NCBI RefSeq assembly: GCF_001866645.1
Contig: NZ_MLYP01000049.1
Coordinates: forward strand, 62,001-126,000
DNA from: Streptomyces colonosanans
Lineage (GTDB): Bacteria; Actinomycetota; Actinomycetes; Streptomycetales; Streptomycetaceae
Reading direction: 5' to 3'
Length of the DNA stretch: 64,000 nt
Shown here piece by piece: positions 28,111 through 34,968 of the stretch (position 1 is the first letter of the stretch; each line of letters starts with the position of its first letter). The translations under genes and the position numbers were made by a program. Under the pieces are notes generated by a model, which did not search any database, had not been told where the DNA came from, and saw nothing but the letters and a program-made list of their open reading frames with translations.

Positions 28111-29378
28111 AACGCCTCACTCCCATCACTTCCGTCGCTTCCGCCCCGAAGCAGTTCCCGCAGCCGCTCCCAGCCCCGCTCGCACGCGAACGCCTCGGCA
28201 CCCCAACGCAGTGCGGGCACCGTCACGACCAGGCCCGACGCGTCCCGCTCCAGCACATGCACCTCCGCGATCCGGCGTCGCCCGCTCTGATCGCGCACGA
28301 GATGCAGGACCACTGACAGCGCGGCCGCCAACTGGCTGTGCAGTGCAGCCCGGTCAAGGCCTGCCGCCGTCCCCAGCGCCTCCAACCGAGCCGGCACCTG
28401 GGCCGCGGCGTTGGCGTGGAGAGTGCCGGAGCCGCCCTCATGGCCTGTATTCAGCGCGGCGAGCAGGGACACCACCTCGGGGCCACGCACCTCGCCGACG
28501 ACAAGTCGGTCGGGTCTCATCCGCAGTGCCTGCCGCACCAGGTCCTGGAGCTCGACGAGCCCGACGCCCTCCTGGTTCGCGGGCCGTCCCTCCAGACGCA
28601 CCACATGGGGATGGTCGGGCCGCAACTCCGCAGAGTCCTCGGCCAGGACGATCCGCTCCGACGGCCCCACCAGGCCCAGCAGCGCGCTCAAAAGCGTGGT
28701 CTTCCCCGAACCGGTCCCGCCACTGATCACATAGGAGAGCCGGGAGGCGATCAGCGCCCGCAGCACCCGGTCCCCGCCCGGCGGCACCGTCCCCGCCATG
28801 ACCAGTTCGTCGAGGGTGAACGCCCGCGGCCGTACCACGCGCAGGGACAGGCAGGTCGAGCCGACCGCGACGGGTGGCAGCACAGCGTGCAGCCGGGTGC
28901 CGTCCGGCAGGCGGGCGTCGACCCAGGGTCTGGCATCGTCGAGCCGCCTCCCGGCCACGGCGGCCAGCCGCTGCGCGAGGCTGCGTACGGCTGCCGCGTC
29001 CGGAAAGGACACCGGCGTCAGCTCCAGTCCGCCACCCCGGTCCACCCATACCCGGTCCGGGGCCGCCACCAGGACGTCGGTCACGGCCGGATCGGCGAGC
29101 AGTGGTTCCAGGGGGCCGCTGCCGACCAGCTCGGAGCGCAGCTGCCGGGCCGCGCCCAGCACTTCGGCGTCCCCGAGCACCCTCCCCTGCGCCCGCAGTG
29201 CCTGTGCCACGCGCGCGGGAGTCGGCTCGGCGCCGCTCTCGGCCAGCCATTGCCGCACGCCGTCCAGCAGCCGTGCGCGTTCGCCGGCCCCGGTCGCAGG
29301 TTCAAGGCCGCCGCTCGCCCGCGCGCCCGGCCCCGCGTCATGGCCCCCACCCACCGGCGCATCCCAGCCCGTGCTCAT
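28107..29378 (-). CDS. TadA-like secretion/pilus ATPase (CpaF family)
   Basis: A 423-residue cytoplasmic hexameric ATPase that powers filament assembly. An N-terminal helical part precedes the GspE-like N-domain (VGSGPLEPLLADPAVTDVLV). The Walker A is ISGGTGSGKTTLL (about residue 220). It also has VLAEDSAEL, an Asp-type box (VRLEGRP), Walker B RLVVGEVRG and a His box (NTGHEGGSGTLHAN). It starts three bases after the ssd-like gene stops, within one operon. Confidence 0.93.
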   Translation of the reverse strand: MSTGWDAPVGGGHDAGPGARASGGLEPATGAGERARLLDGVRQWLAESGAEPTPARVAQALRAQGRVLGDAEVLGAARQLRSELVGSGPLEPLLADPAVTDVLVAAPDRVWVDRGGGLELTPVSFPDAAAVRSLAQRLAAVAGRRLDDARPWVDARLPDGTRLHAVLPPVAVGSTCLSLRVVRPRAFTLDELVMAGTVPPGGDRVLRALIASRLSYVISGGTGSGKTTLLSALLGLVGPSERIVLAEDSAELRPDHPHVVRLEGRPANQEGVGLVELQDLVRQALRMRPDRLVVGEVRGPEVVSLLAALNTGHEGGSGTLHANAAAQVPARLEALGTAAGLDRAALHSQLAAALSVVLHLVRDQSGRRRIAEVHVLERDASGLVVTVPALRWGAEAFACERGWERLRELLRGGSDGSDGSEAL

Positions 29379-29381
29379 GCG

Positions 29382-30473
29382 TCAGTCACCCGCCCCGGCC
29401 AACGCCCGCTCCCAGAAGGCCGAGCTGAACCGGGCAAGCGGCCCCCGCGCCGCTCCCCCGGGCGGCACCGAGCCATCCCGCGGCGGTGTCTCGTGCGGCA
29501 CCTCGCCGACCAGCGGCAGTCCCAGCAGCCGTGCCACCTCGCGGTCGTCGAGACCGGGCGCGTACGGCCCCCGCACCGCGATCCGCAGATCGCCCAGGAC
29601 CATCCCGGCGGCCGACGCCACCCTCTGTGCGGCGGCGATCGCGCGCAACTCGGCGGGGACCACCAGGACCCCGACGTCGACCTGGGCGAGAACTTCCGCG
29701 ACACCCTCGTCCACGCGGCGCGGGAGGTCCACCACGACGGCGCCGCCGCGTCGTCGGGCGGCGGCGAGGACCGCGCGGACCGCTTGCGGCGGGACGGCCA
29801 CGGTGTCGCCGCGGTCCCAGCTCAGCACCCGTAGTGCGTGCAACCTGGGCAGGGACTCCTCCAGGGCGCCACCCCCGACCCGGCCGCGCGAGGCGGCGAA
29901 CGCCGGCCAGCGAAGTCCTTCGGCGGTCTCTCCGCCGAGGAGCACGTCGAGTCCGCCGCCCAGCGGATCGGCATCCACGAGCAGGGTGCGTGTGCCCTCT
30001 CGTGCGGAGGTGACGGCCAGGGCGCAGGCCAGTGTGGACGCTCCGGCCCCGCCACGACCGCCGATGACGCCCACGGTGAGTGCAGGCCTGCCGGCCCCTT
30101 CGGCCACGTCGGCGATGCGGTCGACCAGCCACTGCTCGCCGTCCGGCAGCAGCAGGACGTGATCGGCGCCGATCTCCACGGCCCGCCGCCAGACATCCGA
30201 ATCGTCCTGATCCCGTGCGACCAGCACCACTCCGCGTCTGCGCGCGGCCCCCTGCGCGCGGCGCGCGGCGTCGTCGCCGACGATGACGAGCGGCGCGGCC
30301 TCCCAGCCGCCCCGCTGCCGGGGCACCCTGGGGTGAACCTCCGGTCTGACACCTGCCGCGGCGCACAGGCGCAGCAGGTCGTCGAGGAGTTCGGCGTCCT
30401 CGGTGACGATCAGCGGACCGCTCCGCCGCCCCTCGGCGACGGCCGGTTCGCCGTCTGTGATGGATCCCGTCAC
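29382..30473 (-). CDS. ssd: Ssd/TadZ-like MinD-family ATPase
   Basis: A 363-residue protein of the septum-site-determining (Ssd) family (the mycobacterial homologue is Rv3660c). An N-terminal receiver-like pseudo-domain (LIVTEDAELLDDLLRLCAAA) precedes a MinD/ParA-like domain with a deviant Walker A, IGGRGGAGASTLA (about 136-148; Ser replaces the usual Lys-Thr pair), and DADPLGGGLDVLLGG. It is thought to influence septation and to localise the Tad apparatus. GTG at 30473 has AAGGGGG and GGAG upstream and gives a sensible length; the frame is open to 30734. It heads the pilus operon. Confidence 0.85.
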   Translation of the reverse strand: MTGSITDGEPAVAEGRRSGPLIVTEDAELLDDLLRLCAAAGVRPEVHPRVPRQRGGWEAAPLVIVGDDAARRAQGAARRRGVVLVARDQDDSDVWRRAVEIGADHVLLLPDGEQWLVDRIADVAEGAGRPALTVGVIGGRGGAGASTLACALAVTSAREGTRTLLVDADPLGGGLDVLLGGETAEGLRWPAFAASRGRVGGGALEESLPRLHALRVLSWDRGDTVAVPPQAVRAVLAAARRRGGAVVVDLPRRVDEGVAEVLAQVDVGVLVVPAELRAIAAAQRVASAAGMVLGDLRIAVRGPYAPGLDDREVARLLGLPLVGEVPHETPPRDGSVPPGGAARGPLARFSSAFWERALAGAGD

Positions 30474-30858
30474 GATCTCCAGCCCCCTTCGCTGCTTCTT
30501 CCACCCGGTTCGCGGTGCCCCTGCGGCCCCGCGCTTCCCACTCGTGTGAAGAACCGGCAACCGGCCTCCATATGAACGGCCGATACGAACCGGCCATACG
30601 CACCCGACAAACCGAACCGACCGTGAACTCGCCGCCGGTGGGGGCACTGGAATGACGATGCAGCGATCCCGGAAAACAAGTGGATCTTGGTCGATAACTG
30701 TGGATGACTCAGTGGTTGTGAATATCGCGGCCACCCATACGGCGAGGTCTCGACAACTTCCACAGAGCAGCGCGACAACTACACAGCGTGACGAATCACG
30801 GGCACGCGCAGGAGGCGCCCTTGAGGGCCATCGGAAGGCCCAGGACCGCCTGAGGAAA
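30474..30858. promoter_or_regulatory. leader/promoter region upstream of ssd
   Basis: About 385 bases between ssd and the 6C RNA. It includes a lower-GC stretch (about 30650-30760, with GGTCGATAACTGTGGATGAC) probably carrying the ssd promoter. No confident -10/-35 pair was assigned. Short frames here are not gene-like. Confidence 0.35.
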
Positions 30859-30952
30859 GAGAAAAACCCACCCGGACATGCGACGACCCCCGCCGGGGGG
30901 GAGAGCGGGGGTCGTCCCCACGGCCGACTCGGGGGGGGAGGAGTCGGACCGG
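30859..30952 (-). ncRNA. 6C small RNA
   Basis: The minus strand shows the signature of the actinobacterial 6C RNA: two hairpins with C-tract loops. Hairpin 1 is CCGACTC (30947-30941) / GAGTCGG (30930-30924) with loop CTCCCCCCCC. Hairpin 2 is ACGACCCCCGC (30915-30905) / GCGGGGGTCGT (30893-30883) with loop TCTCCCCCCCG. A T run (complement of GAAAAAC at 30861-30867) follows. The position, between ssd and the HAD phosphatase gene, is where the 6C RNA sits in Mycobacterium and Streptomyces. In mycobacteria the C-rich loops pair with G-rich mRNA sites. The 5' end is estimated. Confidence 0.9.
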
Positions 30953-31051
30953 GTTAGCACGGTCGCGAACGATCCGTGACTTCCATGGTGTACCCGAGAG
31001 CCTTCTCAGGCAAACCCACACGCCCCACCTTACGCCGAATGGTGGGCCCCT

Positions 31052-31876
31052 ATGCTCAGACCCGTGGAAAACCACTCCTTGCCCCGCACAGCGGCGTTCT
31101 TTGATCTGGACAAGACGGTCATTGCGAAGTCCAGCACACTCACCTTCAGCAAGTCCTTCTACCAAGGCGGACTGATCAACCGCAGGGCCGTGTTGCGCAC
31201 CGCATACGCTCAGTTCGTGTTCCTGACGGGCGGCGCCGACCACGACCAGATGGAGCGGATGCGCGAGTACCTGTCGGCACTGTGCCGCGGCTGGAACGTC
31301 CAGCAGGTCAAGGAGATCGTCGCCGAGACGCTTCACGATCTGATCGACCCGATCATCTACGACGAGGCCGCCTCCCTCATCGAGGGACATCACGCCGCCG
31401 GACGCGATGTCGTGATCGTGTCCACGTCGGGCGCCGAGGTGGTCGAACCGATCGGCCAACTGCTCGGCGCCGACCGGGTCGTGGCCACCCGGATGGTCGT
31501 GGGCGACGACGGCTGTTTCACGGGCGAGGTCGAGTACTACGCGTACGGGCCGACGAAGGCCGAAGCGATCAGGGAGCTCGCCGAGTCCGAGGGGTACGAC
31601 CTCGCACGCTGCTACGCCTACAGCGACTCGATGACGGACCTACCGATGCTGGAATCCGTCGGCCACCCGCACGCCGTCAATCCGGACCGGGCGCTGCGCC
31701 GCGAGGCCCTCGCGCGCGAATGGCCGGTTCTGGACTTCCACCGACCGGTCCGGCTGAAGCAGCGGCTGTCCGCACCGCCGCGGCCTGCCCTTGTCGCGGC
31801 GGCCGCCATAGGTGCGGCGGCGGCCACAGCAGGCCTGGTCTGGTACGCGAGCAGGCGGCGGACACCGGCCGTGTGA
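31052..31876 (+). CDS. HAD-IB family phosphatase with C-terminal membrane anchor
   Basis: A 274-residue SerB-like HAD hydrolase. Motif I is AAFFDLDKTV (Asp nucleophile), motif II VIVSTSG, motif III the Lys in YGPTKAEAI, motif IV YSDSMTDLPML. Residues about 245-268 form a hydrophobic helix followed by RRR, implying a tail anchor. Streptomyces homologues carry the label morphological-differentiation-associated protein; the substrate is unknown. It is divergent from ssd across the 6C RNA locus. The start is the ATG at 31052 with a weak GGTGGG site. Confidence 0.88.
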   Translation: MLRPVENHSLPRTAAFFDLDKTVIAKSSTLTFSKSFYQGGLINRRAVLRTAYAQFVFLTGGADHDQMERMREYLSALCRGWNVQQVKEIVAETLHDLIDPIIYDEAASLIEGHHAAGRDVVIVSTSGAEVVEPIGQLLGADRVVATRMVVGDDGCFTGEVEYYAYGPTKAEAIRELAESEGYDLARCYAYSDSMTDLPMLESVGHPHAVNPDRALRREALAREWPVLDFHRPVRLKQRLSAPPRPALVAAAAIGAAAATAGLVWYASRRRTPAV

Positions 31877-32186
31877 ACCGGGCACACACAGGAAGCACCC
31901 ACGCCGGTTTCGCACCTCTTTGAACCTAAAAGTAAAGAAGCGCATCCAGGACTTCCGCTCACTCCCGCCCTGGAGGTACAAAGGGGTTAAGGCCCGCGAG
32001 ACCAAAGGAACTATCCGAAAGGATCACCTTTATAACGCAATTGGCCCCACGGACCGAGCATGAACACCGGGCACCCACGCGACGTCGACCCGTCGATTAC
32101 GGGCCAGCCGCACCAGGCGACGGGCAGGAGTTCCCGGCCTGATGGGCGACATATCGAGGACGCCTGGTAACCCGATGAGCATGCCA

Positions 32187-32214
32187 GCGGCGGTACGAGG
32201 CCTCGTACCGCCGC
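32187..32214. repeat. perfect 28-bp palindrome
   Basis: GCGGCGGTACGAGG (32187-32200) is followed directly by its exact reverse complement (32201-32214). With no loop it may be a cruciform/terminator for the convergent genes or a protein-binding dyad. Confidence 0.8.
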
Positions 32215-32222
32215 AACTCTGC

Positions 32223-32249
32223 GAGAGGCCTCGAGGAAGGCCTTTTCTC
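32223..32249 (+). terminator. hairpin with T-rich tail
   Basis: GAGAGGCC and GGCCTTTTCTC are separated by TCGAGGAA. The stem with TTTTCTC tail is typical of an intrinsic terminator in plus-strand orientation, and would also block readthrough from the converging gene. Confidence 0.65.
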
Positions 32250-32263
32250 ATGCCGCCCGGGAA

Positions 32264-33088
32264 CTACGCCGCGCCGCGCTGCAGCGCCTCGCAGACCGCG
32301 GTCGACTCGCGCGCTCCCAGTTCGACCGCCTTCCCGCAGTGGGCGATCCACGCCGCCATGCCCTCCGGGGTGCCCGACACATAACCGTCGAGCGCCGCCA
32401 GGTAGGCCGCGCGGCCCAGTTCCGCGTGGCCGACCTCCGCCGGGCAGATCGCCTTCGGGTCGAGACCGCTCCCCACGAGGACGATGCGCTGGGCAGCCCG
32501 CGCGACCAGGCCGTTGCGGGAGGCGAAGGGGCGCAGGGCGAGCAGTTCGCCGTGCACGACGGCCGCGGTGACGAGAGCGGGGGCCGAGCCACCCGCGATG
32601 ATCAGCCCGGAGAGCCCTTCAAGGCGGCCCGAGACCTCGGCCGCGTCCGGCAGCGGCAGCTCCACGAGCGGCTCGTCGACCGGCTCGCCGTCCTGCCGGG
32701 GACGCCCCACCCACGGGTCGGAGCCCGCGGCCGCCACCAGGTGCAGCCGTGCCAGCACCCGCAGGGGCGACTGCCGCCAGATGGACAGCAGTTGGCCCGC
32801 CTCCGCGGTCAGCCTGAGGGCTGCGCCAACCGTACGGGCCCCGTCGTCACCGCTGAAGTCGGTACGCCGGCGCACCTCCTCAAGAGCCCAGTCGGACCCG
32901 GACAACGCCGCCGAACCACGCGCGCCGCGCAGCGCCGCCTCGGAGGTGATCTCATTGCTGCGACGCCGCATGATCCGGTGCCCGTAGGCCCGGTCCACGG
33001 CCTTGCGCACGGACTCCACGGACTCGGCCACACCGGGCAGCGCTCCCAGGGCCGCAAGCGGGTCGGAGGTCGCACCTGTCGTACTCAT
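32264..33088 (-). CDS. Fic/DOC-like protein with degenerate active site
   Basis: A 274-residue protein. Around residues 180-205 it has VVHGELLALRPFASRNGLVAR, which aligns with the Fic core (HPFxxGNGRxxR) but lacks the catalytic His (Arg instead), one Gly and the first Arg. AMPylation activity is therefore doubtful. The N-terminal half is helical (SVRKAVDRAYGHRIMRRR). Homologues are often annotated oxidoreductase, with no support here. GTAGGG lies upstream of the ATG at 33088; a GTG at 33106 with GGAGG is also possible. It converges on the HAD phosphatase gene. Confidence 0.65.
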   Translation of the reverse strand: MSTTGATSDPLAALGALPGVAESVESVRKAVDRAYGHRIMRRRSNEITSEAALRGARGSAALSGSDWALEEVRRRTDFSGDDGARTVGAALRLTAEAGQLLSIWRQSPLRVLARLHLVAAAGSDPWVGRPRQDGEPVDEPLVELPLPDAAEVSGRLEGLSGLIIAGGSAPALVTAAVVHGELLALRPFASRNGLVARAAQRIVLVGSGLDPKAICPAEVGHAELGRAAYLAALDGYVSGTPEGMAAWIAHCGKAVELGARESTAVCEALQRGAA

Positions 33089-33182
33089 GAGTACGACCCT
33101 ACGCACCTTCGCGCCCCTCCTTCGATGGAGTGGTCTTCTTCACGCCCACCTGGCACGCAGCGCTATGACCTGACTACGCTTC

Positions 33183-34169
33183 GTGAACATGAAAATTGCT
33201 TTCGTCGGGAAGGGCGGCAGCGGCAAGACGACCCTGTCCTCCTTGTTCATCCGCCACCTAGCCGCCGTCGGAGCGCCCGTCGTCGCCGTCGACGCCGACA
33301 TCAATCAGCACCTCGGAGCCGCACTCGGGCTGGACGAGAAGGAGGCCGCCGAACTGCCCGCCATGGGGGAGCGGCTGCGGCTGATCAAGGACTATCTGCG
33401 CGGCTCCAACCCGCGGATCGCCTCAGCAGAGACGATGATCAAGACCACCCCGCCCGGCGAGGGTTCACGGCTGCTTCGGGTGCAGGAGGACAACCCGGTG
33501 TACGGCGCCTGCGCACACCGGGTGGAACTCGACGACGGCGCCGTCCGCTTGATGGTCACCGGCCCCTTCACGGACGCCGACCTGGGGGTCGCCTGCTACC
33601 ACTCCAAGACGGGAGCGGTGGAGCTGTGCCTGAACCACCTGGTGGACAGCCGCGACGAGTACGTCGTGGTCGACATGACGGCGGGTTCGGACTCCTTCGC
33701 CTCCGGCATGTTCACCCGCTTCGACATCACGTTCCTCGTCGCCGAGCCGACCCGTAAGGGGGTCTCCGTTTATCGCCAGTACAAGGAGTACGCCCGCGAC
33801 TTCGGGATCATCCTGAAGGTCGTCGGCAACAAGGTGCAGGGCCAGGACGACATCGACTTCCTCCGCGCCGAGGTCGGTGACGACCTGCTCGTGACGATCG
33901 GGCACTCGGACTGGGTGCGTTCCATGGAGAAGGGCCGCCCGCCCCGGTTCGAGTTCCTGGAGGATGCCAACCGCCGTTCCCTGCGGGTTCTCCAGGTCGC
34001 CGCGGACGCCACGTACGAACTGCGCGACTGGGAGCGCTACTCGCGCCAGATGGTGCACTTCCACCTGAAGAACGCGACCAGTTGGGGAAACGAGCGCACC
34101 GGCGTCGACCTGGCGGCGCAGATCGACCCTGGTTTCGTCCTCAACGAAGGCCTGGCGGCCGTCGTGTGA
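33183..34169 (+). CDS. CooC/ParA-like P-loop ATPase
   Basis: A 328-residue SIMIBI-class NTPase. A deviant Walker A, FVGKGGSGKTTLSSL, sits at the N-terminus (residues about 6-20). It is followed by VVAVDADINQHLGAALG (switch I/Asp) and YVVVDMTAGSDSFASG (Walker B), as in CooC, MinD and nitrogenase-iron-protein-like maturation ATPases. The C-terminal 90 residues (RYSRQMVHFHLKNATSW..) are specific to this group. Its partner is unknown. The start is GTG at 33183 or the ATG two codons on. It is divergent from the Fic-like gene across a 94-base spacer. Confidence 0.82.
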   Translation: MNMKIAFVGKGGSGKTTLSSLFIRHLAAVGAPVVAVDADINQHLGAALGLDEKEAAELPAMGERLRLIKDYLRGSNPRIASAETMIKTTPPGEGSRLLRVQEDNPVYGACAHRVELDDGAVRLMVTGPFTDADLGVACYHSKTGAVELCLNHLVDSRDEYVVVDMTAGSDSFASGMFTRFDITFLVAEPTRKGVSVYRQYKEYARDFGIILKVVGNKVQGQDDIDFLRAEVGDDLLVTIGHSDWVRSMEKGRPPRFEFLEDANRRSLRVLQVAADATYELRDWERYSRQMVHFHLKNATSWGNERTGVDLAAQIDPGFVLNEGLAAVV

Positions 34170-34206
34170 ACCATGGCCGCTCCCCCCCGAAGGTGGGCGG
34201 CCGGCA

Positions 34207-34650
34207 TCACACAGACAGCGGCCGCCCGACCTTGAGCGTGCGCAGCCTCTCCAGGACCTGTGGATCGTGCGCATCCAGCCGGTCGACGAGCTGGCGGAAG
34301 GTGACGCAGCGCACCTCGCCCTGCCCGAAGGCACGCGCGACGACCTCCCGGACGGCACGCACGCAGATGCCTGCCGCCGTCTCAGAATTCGAAGTGGTTG
34401 CCGATGATCAGGGGCACACGGTTGCCGGTGCAACACCCGTTGGAAGCCATGGAACAGACCGTCGCGCATCCGGTCGCCCCGCTCCTCGAACGTGTCGGGG
34501 TCACCCTGGATTGCCACGCCGGAGGCGCTCGGCACCCAGCTGGTCGGCCATGAAGTGACAGTGCACGGCCCGCCACCCCGGTGAGCGTCCGGGAATAAGC
34601 GCGAGCCGCATCGACAGGTCCCACGGCCCTTCCTCGGGCCTCACGGCCTC
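34207..34650 (-). pseudogene. polysaccharide deacetylase C-terminal remnant
   Basis: Reading the minus strand in three frames gives consecutive pieces of a NodB-type deacetylase C-terminus. They are GPWDLSMRLALIPGRSPGWR then AVHCHFMADQLGAE (ends at a TGA near 34501), DPDTFEERGDRMRDGLFHGF (about 34500-34440), GNRVPLIIGNHFEF then a stop (about 34430-34390), and VREVVARAFGQGEVRCVTFR then QLVDRLDAHDPQVLERL, ending at the TGA at 34207-34209. At least three frameshifts or stops break it, and the catalytic N-terminal part is absent. The parent would be a secreted carbohydrate de-N-acetylase. Confidence 0.65.
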
Positions 34651-34968
34651 TCCTTTCCTTCTCCTTGAGCCATTCCCGGTTTCAGGTCGGCATTCGCCTT
34701 CCATGACGTGCGGCTGGGGCACCGAGGCCATCGGGGGAACTTGCATGACAAGCCGGAGCCATGAGCCCTTCACCCTCCTGGGTGATTCATTGCCCTATTT
34801 ATCCCGGTACTCTCCAGGCTTCCTTTACTTTGCATTACGGTTCATTTACCGAGCGTTGAGATATCCCGCCGCTGTACGCCGTGACCCACGGCCGCGACAC
34901 CCGACCCGGCCCATCGGCCGGGGTGTCACCTGTTCCGCGACCGCGCCGCACCGGAGGAGACGGGAACC
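34651..34968 (+). promoter_or_regulatory. upstream region of the SulP-carbonic anhydrase gene
   Basis: About 320 bases with a marked AT-rich patch (34785-34865, including CCCTATTTATCCCGGTACTC and CCTTTACTTTGCATTACGG). Hexamers TTTACT and TTTACC lie there. It probably contains the promoter. GGAGGAGAC precedes the ATG at 34969. No gene is seen. Confidence 0.4.

Larger units (their letters stand above)
31877..32263. other. structured intergenic region between convergent genes
   Basis: 387 bases with no firm gene. It contains a low-GC segment (31921-32045), a 36-codon plus-strand frame (ATG at about 32060) without a good ribosome site, a perfect 28-bp palindrome at 32187-32214, and a terminator-like hairpin at 32223-32249. 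Two strong structures plus a promoter-like TTTATAAC make a small RNA here possible. Confidence 0.4.

Noticed and set aside
30640..30957. 101-codon plus-strand frame opposite the 6C RNA
   Set aside because: It ends in the glycine run created by the G tracts of the antisense C-loops, and its first half is low GC. The RNA explains the sequence better.
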